Source: Thermotoga caldifontis AZM44c09 (lineage in GTDB: Bacteria > Thermotogota > Thermotogae > Thermotogales > DSM-5069). Taken from it: a DNA stretch of 64,000 nt. This document shows positions 16,763 through 25,388 of the stretch, piece by piece. The notes beneath the pieces are model-generated. The model did no database searches. It was not told where the DNA came from and saw nothing but the letters and a program-made list of their open reading frames with translations. The translations under genes and the position numbers were made by a program. The stretch is taken from assembly GCF_000828655.1 (NCBI RefSeq), contig NZ_AP014509.1:1178001-1242000 (forward strand), in the 5' to 3' direction. Numbering within the stretch: position 1 is the first letter of the stretch; the number at the start of each line of letters is the position of its first letter.

Positions 16763-17737
16763 CTATTTCTTAAAACCCTTCTCGAGCAACCTTTCAATCA
16801 CTTCACTGTTCACGACGTGTTTCGGTACCCTGCCGTTGAAAAAGTCGATGATCGATCCGGCAGCCATCATGTTCATGCGCAGGATCGCTTCGTAGGTGTG
16901 TGCGCCCACGTGCGGGGTCATTATCAAATTGGGACAGTCGAACAGGGGCGAGTCGGGTGGCAAGGGTTCGAGATCGAACACGTCCAGAGCGGCACCAGCG
17001 ATCTGACCTCTCTTGAGGGCTTCAACGAGAGCGTTTTCGTCCACAACCCCTCCACGGGCCGTGTTTATGAGATAGGCGGTCTTTCTCATCAGTGAGAGTT
17101 TCTCACGATCGATCAAATGCCTCGTCTTCTCATTCAAAGGCACGTGCAGGCTCACAAAATCGCTGCGTTTCAGCAGTTCATCCAGTTCTACACCTTCCAC
17201 CCCGAACTCTTTCAGAGCGTTCGCTTCAACGTACGGATCGTGAACCAGAACGTGCATACCGAGACAGATCGCTCTCCTTGCAACTTCCTTTCCGATCGAG
17301 CCGAAACCGACGATGCCGAGCGTCTTACCGAAAAGCTCGACCCCGACACTCGAAACGAACTGACGCTTCTCGTAAAGGGTCCTGTGCAGCTCGACAAGTT
17401 TTTTGGACAGGGCGAAGATAAAAGTCATCGTGAGTTCCGCTACAGAAACGGCGTTCGCGTTCGGTGTTATCGTTACGGGGATTCCAAATTCAGTCGCCGC
17501 GTCGAGGTCTATGTTGTCAACCCCAACGCCGTGCTTTGCTATGATTTTTACGTTAGAATTCTCCAGCATTTCACGTGTGATCTTCTGTAGCCCCACGATC
17601 ACCGCGTCGAAATGCTTCAGATCGTTTGGCTCTATCTTTTCCTTCCTTTCAATTTCAAAGCCGTTTTCCTGCAAAAGCCTCACAGGTTCGTCGGAGTACT
17701 TTCCAAAGGTCCTTGCCAAGATCAGGATCTTTTTCAC
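16763..17737 (-). CDS. D-2-hydroxyacid dehydrogenase (phosphoglycerate dehydrogenase-like)
   Basis: 324 residues, the size of a SerA-type enzyme without the ACT domain. NAD-binding motif LGIVGFGSIGKEVARRA, and the catalytic Arg in NTARGGVVDE, Glu in FDLEPL and His in MTPHVGAHTYEA. It reversibly oxidises a D-2-hydroxyacid to a 2-ketoacid. Being the last gene of a TRAP/SDR/RpiR operon, it more likely works on a sugar acid or its keto derivative (glyoxylate, hydroxypyruvate or 2-ketogluconate reductase type) than in serine synthesis. GTG start behind GGGGGCGAT. Confidence 0.85.
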   Translation of the reverse strand: MKKILILARTFGKYSDEPVRLLQENGFEIERKEKIEPNDLKHFDAVIVGLQKITREMLENSNVKIIAKHGVGVDNIDLDAATEFGIPVTITPNANAVSVAELTMTFIFALSKKLVELHRTLYEKRQFVSSVGVELFGKTLGIVGFGSIGKEVARRAICLGMHVLVHDPYVEANALKEFGVEGVELDELLKRSDFVSLHVPLNEKTRHLIDREKLSLMRKTAYLINTARGGVVDENALVEALKRGQIAGAALDVFDLEPLPPDSPLFDCPNLIMTPHVGAHTYEAILRMNMMAAGSIIDFFNGRVPKHVVNSEVIERLLEKGFKK

Positions 17738-17752
17738 CGGATCGCCCCCGTT

Positions 17753-18595
17753 TCAGTATTTCAACTCGGATATGGCCAACCTGCTCTTCTTCAGATTCTC
17801 TATGGCCTGTGGATCCTTCACGGCCAGCAACGTGTATATCGTGTCCAGTATCACCAGCTGGACTATTCGGGACGTCATCGCATCGGTTCTGATCTTCGTT
17901 TCCTTGGTGTTCGTCACGAGCACGACCGTGGCGAGTTTCGCAAGGCTCGACTTGCTGTTTCCCGTTATTGCAACGACTGGTATTCCCATCTCGATGGCTT
18001 TTTTCGAGAGTGCGACGATCGATTTGGTTTCACCCGTGTGCGAGATGGCGACGACGAGATCGTCTTTACTCGCGTTCGCGAGCAGTGTGACCATGATGTG
18101 CTCGTCGTTAGAAAAGAGGCAGTGCTTTCCGAGACGGGTGAACTTGTGAAAGGCATCGAAGGCGACGGCTGCCGAAGCTGCAAAGCCAAAGAAAAGAATT
18201 CTCTTTGCCTTCAGAAAAAGATCGGCGGCTTTTTCCAAACCTGCCACGTCAACCGTGTCGAGCGTGTCGAGGATCGCACGCACCGTTGCCTTGAAAATCT
18301 TCTGAGCTATCGTTTTTGTATCATCGCCTTCGCTGATGTCTTCGTAGACTATCTCGAGGGGAGCCTGCGAGAGTTCCTGAGCCAGCAGCACCTTGAACTG
18401 TTGAAAGCTCGTAAGACCTATTTTCCTGTAAAACTTCACGATGGACGCTTCGCTCTTGACCCCAGAAATCTGGCTCAAATCACTTATCGAACACTCAAGG
18501 ACAGTCCTGGGATTTTGGAGCACTGTGTCCGCTATCTTTCGTTCTGCTTTTGTGAAAGTCCTGTAATTCTCTCTTATCGCCTGAAGGACGCTCAT
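17753..18595 (-). CDS. RpiR-family transcriptional regulator (HTH + SIS)
   Basis: About 280 residues: an N-terminal RpiR helix-turn-helix (about 1-75, FTKAERKIADTVLQNP and CSISDLSQISGVKSEASIVKF) and a C-terminal SIS sugar-phosphate-binding domain (about 110-240, FFGFAASAAVAFDAFHKF, DDLVVAISHTGETKS). Such proteins sense phosphosugars and control neighbouring catabolic operons. It is embedded in the TRAP/SDR/dehydrogenase operon, so it is likely the local regulator. A candidate operator is the palindrome at 22264-22277. ATG 18595 is preferred (TTGGGGGGA upstream). Confidence 0.88.
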   Translation of the reverse strand: MSVLQAIRENYRTFTKAERKIADTVLQNPRTVLECSISDLSQISGVKSEASIVKFYRKIGLTSFQQFKVLLAQELSQAPLEIVYEDISEGDDTKTIAQKIFKATVRAILDTLDTVDVAGLEKAADLFLKAKRILFFGFAASAAVAFDAFHKFTRLGKHCLFSNDEHIMVTLLANASKDDLVVAISHTGETKSIVALSKKAIEMGIPVVAITGNSKSSLAKLATVVLVTNTKETKIRTDAMTSRIVQLVILDTIYTLLAVKDPQAIENLKKSRLAISELKY

Positions 18596-18612
18596 GGACC
18601 GTCCCCCCAACG

Positions 18613-19374
18613 TCAGGCTGTCGTTGCACCTCCGTCTATCACAACGTAGCTTCCTGTCATGAACGCTGCTTCATCGCACGCTGCAAATAGTATAGCAAAA
18701 GCGATCTCTTCCTCCTTTGCGAGTCGTCCTACGGGTTGTCTCGCCATCATCTCTGCAAGCACCGCGTCAGGATCTTTGGATGCTCTGACCCTTTCCGCGA
18801 GGCCCTGAGAGTAAGTCGTGCCGGGACAGACCGCGTTCACCCTTATGTTGTCCTTGACGTAGTCGATCGCGAGCGACTTCGTCAAGCCCAGCAGTGCTGC
18901 CTTGGAGACGCTGTAGACGCACCTGTTGGGTATTCCTTTCAGCGCCGCCACCGACGAAACGTTCACTATGACGCCCCCACCCACCTTCTTCATCTCCGCC
19001 ACGGCATACTTTGCCAAGAACATGGGACCTTTGACGTTGACAGCCATGGTTCTTTCGAAGTCTTCTTCGGTGAGGTCTTCTATCTTTCCAGAAGGCACGA
19101 TGCCCGCGTTGTTCACCAGTATATCCAAGCGACCGAACGCTTCAACGGTCTGTTTGACTATTTTCTCGGTTTCGGGAACTTTTGAGACATCGCCGTGCAC
19201 AAAGACGGCGGTTCCTCCATTCTTTCTGATCATCTCCACGGTTTCGTTTCCTTTCTCGGCAGATATATCATTAACAGCGACTTTGGCACCCCTTTCTGCG
19301 AACATGATTGCCGCTTTCCTTCCTATGCCGGAACCAGCTCCGGTGATCAAAACGACTTTACCCTGAAAGTTCAT
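18613..19374 (-). CDS. Short-chain dehydrogenase/reductase, classical
   Basis: 253 residues. Cofactor site TGAGSGIG, NNAG, the catalytic Ser in VSSVAAL, YSVSKAALLG (YxxxK intact), and PGTTYSQG after it. A typical NAD(P)-dependent SDR of the FabG/gluconate 5-dehydrogenase group. Its place directly after dctM in a TRAP operon, with an FGGY kinase close by, suggests oxidation or reduction of the imported sugar acid rather than fatty-acid synthesis. The exact substrate is not readable from sequence. Confidence 0.88.
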   Translation of the reverse strand: MNFQGKVVLITGAGSGIGRKAAIMFAERGAKVAVNDISAEKGNETVEMIRKNGGTAVFVHGDVSKVPETEKIVKQTVEAFGRLDILVNNAGIVPSGKIEDLTEEDFERTMAVNVKGPMFLAKYAVAEMKKVGGGVIVNVSSVAALKGIPNRCVYSVSKAALLGLTKSLAIDYVKDNIRVNAVCPGTTYSQGLAERVRASKDPDAVLAEMMARQPVGRLAKEEEIAFAILFAACDEAAFMTGSYVVIDGGATTA

Positions 19375-19387
19375 CCTTCACCCCTCC

Positions 19388-20671
19388 TCAACCAAAGATG
19401 AGTTTTGGTATCAAGAGCGACAACTGCGGGAAGAAGATGACCAGAAGGATCACGATGATGGTCGCTATCAGGAACGGCCAGGATGCCTTCACGTATTCCT
19501 CCAGAGTCGCTCCAAGAACGCTACAACCTGCGTACATCGAAGCTCCAACTGGCGGCGTCTGGTTACCCATCGCCGCGGAGAGAATGAATACGAGTCCGAA
19601 GTGTACAGGATCGATTCCGAGCCTCCTCGCCACCGGCAGAAGCACCGCCGTCGTCATCAGAATGAGTGCGGTCGCATCGATGAACAAGCCCGCGAAAACG
19701 AGAAATATCATTATGATGATCATGAGTACATACGGATTGTTCGATATGCCGAGCAGGAAATTCGCCAGAGTCTCAGGTACCCTTTCCCACACCATGCCGT
19801 AACTGAAGATGTTCGACATCGCGAGGATCGCTAAAACTGCTCCAATATCTCCCAGAGCGTTTTCCAGGGTCTCAGAAAAGAATTGTTTCAGGCTCATCTC
19901 TCTGTGTATCAGAAATCCTACGATCAAACCGTAGATCACGGCGAAGGAACCAACCTCGGACGGTGTGAAGATGCCCGTCCTCAAACCCAGTATGAGCAAC
20001 ACCGGGAATATCAACGCCCAGATACTCTTCGACAACGCATGTGCTATCTCTCTGCCCGAAGCGCGCCTTTCTCTCTCGGGCCGAAGACCCAGTCGCCTCG
20101 CGACGAAGTATATGACGAACATGTACGCAACCATCAGTAGCAGTCCTGGAATGATACCGGCAGCGAACAGTCTCCCGATGGAAACCTGGCCGATGGTACC
20201 GTAGAGAATGAAGGCTATACCGGGTGGTATTATTGGCACGATCAGGCTCGTCCACACGTTCACTGCTACAGCGAAACCTCTCGGGTAACCTCTCCTGAGC
20301 ATCTCTGGGCCGAGCATCCTGGTTTCCATAGCCGCGTCGGCGATGCTCGAACCCGAAACGCCTCCCATCAGTGTTGAAAGAACCGCCGAGACCTGACCGA
20401 GCCCCCCGCGCATGTGGCCGACAAGTGACGATGCGAAATCTAACAACCTTTGAGTGACACCGGCGGAGTTCATCACGCTGCCGGCTATGATGAACATGGG
20501 TATCGCGAGGAGCGTGAAATTGATGATCTGTGACAGAGCCTGCTGGATGGGTATCGTGATCGGTAAATACGGATGCTGCAAAAACCAGATGAAGCCCGCT
20601 ATACCTATGGCGAAAGCAACCGGCATACCCAGAAGCATGAAGACAACGAAACTCACGAGCATCCAGAACAT
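19388..20671 (-). CDS. dctM: TRAP transporter large permease, DctM family
   Basis: 427 residues with about 12 membrane segments, the DctM standard. Diagnostic pieces: LLGMPVAFAIG at the N terminus, LSTLMGGVSGSSIADAAMETRMLGPEM split over the first half, PPGIAFILYG, and NQTPPVGASMYAG near the end. It is the sodium- or proton-coupled channel that takes up substrate delivered by the periplasmic DctP. Starts one base after the dctQ stop. Most TRAP systems of this type import C4-acids, sugar acids or keto acids. Confidence 0.93.
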   Translation of the reverse strand: MFWMLVSFVVFMLLGMPVAFAIGIAGFIWFLQHPYLPITIPIQQALSQIINFTLLAIPMFIIAGSVMNSAGVTQRLLDFASSLVGHMRGGLGQVSAVLSTLMGGVSGSSIADAAMETRMLGPEMLRRGYPRGFAVAVNVWTSLIVPIIPPGIAFILYGTIGQVSIGRLFAAGIIPGLLLMVAYMFVIYFVARRLGLRPERERRASGREIAHALSKSIWALIFPVLLILGLRTGIFTPSEVGSFAVIYGLIVGFLIHREMSLKQFFSETLENALGDIGAVLAILAMSNIFSYGMVWERVPETLANFLLGISNNPYVLMIIIMIFLVFAGLFIDATALILMTTAVLLPVARRLGIDPVHFGLVFILSAAMGNQTPPVGASMYAGCSVLGATLEEYVKASWPFLIATIIVILLVIFFPQLSLLIPKLIFG

Positions 20672-20672
20672 G

Positions 20673-21155
20673 TCATTTTGCCTCCCCGGCTGGTCTATTT
20701 TTGAACTCGCTCAATATTTTTTGCAAGGTCGATCTTCCCAGAAGAGCCGCTCCGACAGGAACAGCGAGTGTCACCCAGGCGTAGCTGAAGTTCGGCATTC
20801 CCTGAAATTTTCTGAACCTCTGTGTCCATGTCAGTTGGGCGCCCCAGACAACCATGTAGATGCAGAAGGCCAGAATTATGAGCAACACGATCACTCTGAT
20901 CACTTTCTGAACTTTGACAGGTAACCTTTTCACGAAAAGATCCACGGACATCATCTTGTTTTCACGCCAGGCAACGTCCATTGCGAAGAAACACGCCCAG
21001 GCAAACAGGAAAGAACTGAAATCGACGGCCCAGTTCATGGGATTCTTCAAAAACCTTGCCACACCAGAAGCAAACACCATGACTATCATCGCCACCAAAA
21101 GCCATTTCGCCGCAACCTTTTCGAATTTCACAAGGTATTCATCGAGCTTCTTCAC
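20673..21155 (-). CDS. dctQ: TRAP transporter small permease, DctQ family
   Basis: 160 residues, four membrane segments. The conserved WAVDFSSFLFAWACFFAMDVAWRENKMMSVD pattern (split: SSFLFAWACFFAM, then REN..M..D) is typical of DctQ. It is the obligate partner of DctM. GTG start with TGAGGTGAT upstream. It lies beyond the terminator-like hairpin that follows dctP, so permease genes are probably expressed below the binding protein. Confidence 0.88.
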   Translation of the reverse strand: MKKLDEYLVKFEKVAAKWLLVAMIVMVFASGVARFLKNPMNWAVDFSSFLFAWACFFAMDVAWRENKMMSVDLFVKRLPVKVQKVIRVIVLLIILAFCIYMVVWGAQLTWTQRFRKFQGMPNFSYAWVTLAVPVGAALLGRSTLQKILSEFKNRPAGEAK

Positions 21156-21185
21156 CGTCTATCACCTCAGTAATAGTTATAGAAA

Positions 21186-21216
21186 AACCCAGTCCCCCAT
21201 TCCGAGGGACTGGGTT
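21186..21216 (-). terminator. Intra-operon hairpin between dctP and dctQ
   Basis: An 11-bp perfect stem, AACCCAGTCCC and GGGACTGGGTT, in the 66-base gap between dctP and dctQ; read on the minus strand it is followed by TTCTATAA rather than a long T-run. Best read as a partial terminator or mRNA-protecting stem that favours the binding protein over the permeases. Confidence 0.7.
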
Positions 21217-21221
21217 TGAGT

Positions 21222-22223
21222 TCACTGACCTCTGACTTCCTTGATCAGCTGTTCGAGTGCATCCATGATTCCAAGTTTTATGTAAGCTTGCTTGGCAGCT
21301 TCCATGAACGCGGCCTTGTCAACGTCGCTGATCACGGTAATACCTTTTTCGATGCATTTCTTTTTGTACTCTTCGCTGAGCTCCTTCATGATCTTCAGGG
21401 AAACTTCAATACCGGCTTTGTCGCATTCTTCCTCGATAATCTTTTGATATTCAGGTGGCAAGCTTCTGAACCATTTCGAACTGACGACTTCGAAGTTGAT
21501 CAGAAGTATGTGCCCCGTCTCAGATGCGTACTTGACGACTTCGTACAGAGAACCGTTGTAGACGTTAGCGTAAGTCAACTCTGCCCCATCACACGCTTTC
21601 GTTTGAATCGCTGTGTAGATCTCACCGAAGGCGATAGCAACGGGTTGTGCACCGAGTGCCCTGATGGATTCCTGCCAAGCGGGCGATGGAGGTGTTCTGA
21701 TCCTCAAACCACTCAGATCGGCAGGTTTCCTGACGGGTTTGTTCGTGAAGAAATGTCTGTAACCCTGGACCCAGAAGAAGGACAGGACCTTGAAGCCGTA
21801 CTTGTTTTCGAGTTCGTCGAGCCATTTCTTCATGGACGGCGATTGTTTAACTTTCTGAAGAGCTTCGATGACCTCTTCCGGAGTCTTCGCACCCATGAAG
21901 TCGATGAAGTAGGCAATGTTCATGACACCGATCGGTGGAACGTACATACCCATTCGCGCGGAGTCTGTGTTCTGGCCGATTGGTGCGCCAGCTCTGATCT
22001 GCTCTAGGATGTCCTCTTCTACACCGAGTTGAGCACTGTGGAACACTTCGATTTTAACATCCCCGTTCGTTCTCTCCTCGACCGCTTTCGCCCACTTCAA
22101 GAACGCTTGGTGGTACGGTTCTGTGGCTGCGAGAACGTGGTTGAATCTGAGCACATACTTCGGCGCGGCGAACAACGTTGCAAGGGCAACGGCAACAAAC
22201 GCAAGCACGAGGAACTTCCTCAC
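21222..22223 (-). CDS. dctP: TRAP transporter substrate-binding protein, DctP family
   Basis: 333 residues with an N-terminal signal peptide (MRKFLVLAFVAVALATLFAA). The mature protein has the DctP fold: YVLRFNHVLAATEPYH at the start, the RIRTPPSPAWQESIRALGA segment that carries the carboxylate-clamping Arg, and PVAIAFGEIYTAIQTKACDGAE. It is periplasmic and binds an organic acid through that Arg. First gene of the operon: promoter at 22293-22321 and GTG start behind AAGGGAGGGAG. Confidence 0.93.
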   Translation of the reverse strand: MRKFLVLAFVAVALATLFAAPKYVLRFNHVLAATEPYHQAFLKWAKAVEERTNGDVKIEVFHSAQLGVEEDILEQIRAGAPIGQNTDSARMGMYVPPIGVMNIAYFIDFMGAKTPEEVIEALQKVKQSPSMKKWLDELENKYGFKVLSFFWVQGYRHFFTNKPVRKPADLSGLRIRTPPSPAWQESIRALGAQPVAIAFGEIYTAIQTKACDGAELTYANVYNGSLYEVVKYASETGHILLINFEVVSSKWFRSLPPEYQKIIEEECDKAGIEVSLKIMKELSEEYKKKCIEKGITVISDVDKAAFMEAAKQAYIKLGIMDALEQLIKEVRGQ

Positions 22224-22263
22224 GGTTACTCCCTCCCTTTTGGAAAAATATTTTCACACATCT

Positions 22264-22277
22264 CACACGTTCGTGTG
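22264..22277. promoter_or_regulatory. Candidate operator in the dctP leader
   Basis: The perfect palindrome CACACGTTCGTGTG sits 15 bases downstream of the -10 of the dctP promoter, so it would overlap the start of the transcript. That is the expected place for a repressor site; the RpiR-type regulator in the operon is the natural candidate. Confidence 0.5.
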
Positions 22278-22292
22278 GGTTGTCAAAAAAAT

Positions 22293-22321
22293 TATATACG
22301 ATGGATTCGTCAAAGTGTCAA
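22293..22321 (-). promoter_or_regulatory. Sigma-A-type promoter of the TRAP operon
   Basis: On the minus strand, a perfect TTGACA, a 17-base spacer and TATATA (followed by AT), about 70 bases before the dctP start. Confidence 0.75.
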
Positions 22322-22393
22322 CGAGAAAATGACGGCCCATTCAAAAAGCTGGAACGTTGATTTCCACGCGTCAGGTGTGAGTTTCAAGCCTGG

Positions 22394-22422
22394 CCTTGAC
22401 ATCGCATGAGCCGCTGTCAAGG
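22394..22422. repeat. 8-bp inverted repeat upstream of the permease gene
   Basis: CCTTGACA, 13 bases, TGTCAAGG. It lies between the divergent dctP and permease genes. It could be a regulator site or part of a plus-strand promoter region. The plus-strand TTGACA inside it has no well-spaced -10. Confidence 0.4.
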
Positions 22423-22546
22423 TATGTTAACATTGCAGGATTGTTTCTGACGTCGTAGTGAAAGCGATGTGAAACGCGGCGCAAATTAGCATTCCAGAAA
22501 CTTGTTCCTGGTAAGATCGTGATGCGAGTCGTGAAGAGGATGACCT

Positions 22547-23887
22547 ATGGTTGATCTCGTAATCACTCTGAACATCTTTTTCGCCACGGTGTATGCAACG
22601 ATAAAGGAGCCGAAGATAAAGATAAAGAACGCAGTCATTTCGCTCGATCAAGCGAAATCTTCGTTGCTTGCCCTCATTCTCCTGATCGCCACAGGTGTGG
22701 TTCCACTCACCTTGATCAGAACCTCCCTCATGAAGCAGCTGAACATCGTGCCGTGGCAGATACTCGTGATCTTCTTTGGTTCAGCGTACATCTGTACCAG
22801 CCTGGACGCGTCTGGCCTGCTGAAAGTGATCGCTTACAAGTTTTTGTCGCTCAGCAAAGGTGATGGCAAGAAACTCTTCTTCAACACGATTCTGCTCGCA
22901 GGGATCATGACGATGTTCACATCCAACGACATAGTGACGTTGACGCTCACACCCATCATCGTCTACATGTCGCAGTATTCTGGTATGGACCCAATACCGT
23001 TGCTGATCAGTGTTTTCTTCACCTCGAACACGTGGAGCATGTTCTTCTACATAGGAAATCCAACGAACGTGATCGTTGCTCAGGCTTATTCGTTCAGCTT
23101 TTTTGAGTACGCCAGACTCATGTTCATCCCCACCATCGCGGCCATAGCAGCTTCACTGGTAGGCTTCTATGTTCAGTACAGAAAGAAGATCCCACAGCGT
23201 GTGGAAGCCAGACTCGAGCTCGATATAGACGAGGCTCTGAAAAGCAAGCTGTACGCCTGGCTTTCTGGTTTGACCTTCTGTGCTTTCTTCGTGACCGTGT
23301 CCATAGGAGATTTCATAGGTTTACCTCTGTGGAAGGCTGTCGTTCTGTACTGCGCGATCTACGCGCTGTTGAACCTCGCTTTTTCGGGCAAGATGTCGAA
23401 GGCGAATTTCGAAGACAGTCACAGCCTTTCTTTCTTCATCGATGTTTTCAAGAGAGTTCCTTGGAAGATTCTCCCCATGATCATAACTTTCTTCGTCTTC
23501 GTGCAGACCTTCTCCATGTACGGTCTCACAGATCTTGTTGGTAAGCTGTTCAATTTCAGGAACGACCTTCTCGTTTCTTTCTTCACCACGTACGTTACGG
23601 CTTTCGCCGCGAACATCATGATAAACCAGCCCATGACGATCTTCTTCGCTCACGCGCTCTGGCAGAAACCGATCAGCTACGCGTTGAGTTTGGTGGTCGG
23701 TTCGAACATCGGTGGGAACATAACTCTCATCGGAGCACTCGCCGGCATGATGTGGTCACGCATTCTCAAAAACTATGGTATAGAGATGAACAACGTCAGG
23801 TTTATCAAGAACACCTTCTTCGTCGCGATGCTGACGCTGATTGCGTCCAGCTTCGGAATCTGGATCTCCGTGAGGTTCCTTCACTGA
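22547..23887 (+). CDS. ArsB/NhaD-superfamily (ion transporter) permease
   Basis: 446 residues, about 11-12 membrane segments in two halves. SLDASGLLKVIA, TSNDIVTLTLTPI (the asparagine-rich re-entrant region) and TSNTWSMFFYIGNPTNVIVA, then SNIGGNITLIGALAGMMW in the second half, are characteristic of the ArsB/NhaD/CitM superfamily. Substrates in this group range from arsenite to sodium/proton exchange to carboxylates, and the sequence does not decide. No arsenic genes are nearby; the FGGY kinase follows 54 bases downstream. ATG start with GAGGATGA upstream. Confidence 0.82.
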   Translation: MVDLVITLNIFFATVYATIKEPKIKIKNAVISLDQAKSSLLALILLIATGVVPLTLIRTSLMKQLNIVPWQILVIFFGSAYICTSLDASGLLKVIAYKFLSLSKGDGKKLFFNTILLAGIMTMFTSNDIVTLTLTPIIVYMSQYSGMDPIPLLISVFFTSNTWSMFFYIGNPTNVIVAQAYSFSFFEYARLMFIPTIAAIAASLVGFYVQYRKKIPQRVEARLELDIDEALKSKLYAWLSGLTFCAFFVTVSIGDFIGLPLWKAVVLYCAIYALLNLAFSGKMSKANFEDSHSLSFFIDVFKRVPWKILPMIITFFVFVQTFSMYGLTDLVGKLFNFRNDLLVSFFTTYVTAFAANIMINQPMTIFFAHALWQKPISYALSLVVGSNIGGNITLIGALAGMMWSRILKNYGIEMNNVRFIKNTFFVAMLTLIASSFGIWISVRFLH

Positions 23888-23941
23888 GTCGCTGGTATCT
23901 CGTCTCAGTTGATGTAACATAAACCTGTGGAGGTGTCGCGA

Positions 23942-25384
23942 GTGGGACTGCACGTGGGAGTGGATATAGGCACGACGGCTGTGAAGGTCATCGTTTACGA
24001 TTCTGACGCGTTGAGAGTTCTGCTCGATGTGAGCGAATCTTACGATGTCTTCTCCGTTGGGCCTTCAATGTTCGAACAGGATCCTGTACAGATCGAAAAT
24101 GCGGTGTTCGAAGCGTTGAAAAAGGTTGGGGAGAAGTTCCCCCGCGTGGACAGCATCGTGCTCGACAGCATGTTGCATTCTCTTCTATTCCTCGATGAGG
24201 ATTATCGGCCCGCCAGCAACGTCGTTCCCTGGGTGGACGAAAGATCGATACCTCAGGTTCTTCAAGTGAAGAAGGACAGACAGCTCGTGAGGACCCTGCA
24301 GAACAGGGCGGGTTGTGCCGCCAACTTTGCCTATCCCATTTTCAAACTCATGTGGTTCGCACAGAATGAGCCTGAGAGGCTCAAAAAGGCTCACAAGATC
24401 GTCTCGATAAAAGACTACATGTTCTACAGATTGACCGGCACGCTGGCCAGCGACATCTCGGTGGCCTCCGGCACAGGGTTCATGGACATACGCACCAAGA
24501 CGTGGATGGCGGACTTGCTGAAAGAGCTGACAGGCGTGGGCGAAGACAAGTTAGTTGAACTCGTCCCGCCAACGTTCGCGAAGAAATTGACGAAAGAAGC
24601 AGGCGAAAGAACTAACCTTGCCAGTGGGACCGATGTGTTCATAGGCATCTCGGATGCAGCGGCCTCGAGCATAGGTTCAGGCGCGGGTATCGACGATTCG
24701 ATAACGATCTCCTCGAGCAGCAGCGCGGCGATCAGATCGATCGTGAGTGAGCCGCCAGAGCAGTACCCTTCACCCGGTGTGTGGTGCTACGTTGTGGACG
24801 AGAATTACTACATCGCCGGAGTTGCAACGAGTAACGGTGGTATCGTGTTCGACTGGTACGTGAAGCTCTTCTCAAAGTACGATCACGCCCAGATCATAAA
24901 ATTGATCGAAGAGAATTTCTACAACGTGGACGCTTCGCGAGCCGTGCTCTTTTATCCTTTCGTTTTCAGTGAGAGATTCCCTGAGCTGGATCCAAGCCTG
25001 AGCGCGAGGTTTCTGAACCTCCGCGGCGATACCACCGACTGGATGGTGGCACGAAGCGTTTTGGAGGGCATCATCTTCAACTTGAAGAGGATCTTCGATG
25101 TGGTGAAAGTTGTACCCAGAAAACTCGAAAACGTCTATTCGACGGGTGGACTGACGAGGGCGGACGTGTGGACGAAGATGCTTTCCAGCGTTATCAACGA
25201 AAAGATCATCGTACAGAGTAAGAGACAAGGTACAGCTCTGGGAACGGTATGGCACCATCTTGGAGAAGATCACAGAAAGAGAGCCATGGAAGCTTTGAAA
25301 AACGAACTTGAAGTTTACGAACCCGATCAGAGGTTGGTACCCTATTATCAGAAACTGTACGAAGCCTGGCTGGAGAAGCTCTGA
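23942..25384 (+). CDS. FGGY-family carbohydrate kinase, gluconokinase-like
   Basis: About 480 residues, full FGGY length. N-terminal phosphate loop GVDIGTTAVKVIVYD, the substrate region LDSMLHSLLFLDED, SIKDYMFYRLTGTLASD, and the C-terminal nucleotide part STGGLTRADVWTKMLSSV. The DSMLHS segment resembles gluconokinases, which phosphorylate D-gluconate with ATP. With the neighbouring TRAP importer, SDR and 2-hydroxyacid dehydrogenase this fits sugar-acid catabolism. Start GTG 23942 is chosen because GGAGGTG ends 6 bases upstream; the frame is open to 23927. Xylulose or another sugar remains possible. Confidence 0.85.
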   Translation: MGLHVGVDIGTTAVKVIVYDSDALRVLLDVSESYDVFSVGPSMFEQDPVQIENAVFEALKKVGEKFPRVDSIVLDSMLHSLLFLDEDYRPASNVVPWVDERSIPQVLQVKKDRQLVRTLQNRAGCAANFAYPIFKLMWFAQNEPERLKKAHKIVSIKDYMFYRLTGTLASDISVASGTGFMDIRTKTWMADLLKELTGVGEDKLVELVPPTFAKKLTKEAGERTNLASGTDVFIGISDAAASSIGSGAGIDDSITISSSSSAAIRSIVSEPPEQYPSPGVWCYVVDENYYIAGVATSNGGIVFDWYVKLFSKYDHAQIIKLIEENFYNVDASRAVLFYPFVFSERFPELDPSLSARFLNLRGDTTDWMVARSVLEGIIFNLKRIFDVVKVVPRKLENVYSTGGLTRADVWTKMLSSVINEKIIVQSKRQGTALGTVWHHLGEDHRKRAMEALKNELEVYEPDQRLVPYYQKLYEAWLEKL

Positions 25385-25388
25385 AGAA

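Noticed and set aside
22396-22425. Plus-strand TTGACA before the ArsB/NhaD-like gene as a promoter
   Set aside because: The nearest TATGTT is 21 bases away, outside a working spacer; it is better explained as half of an inverted repeat.
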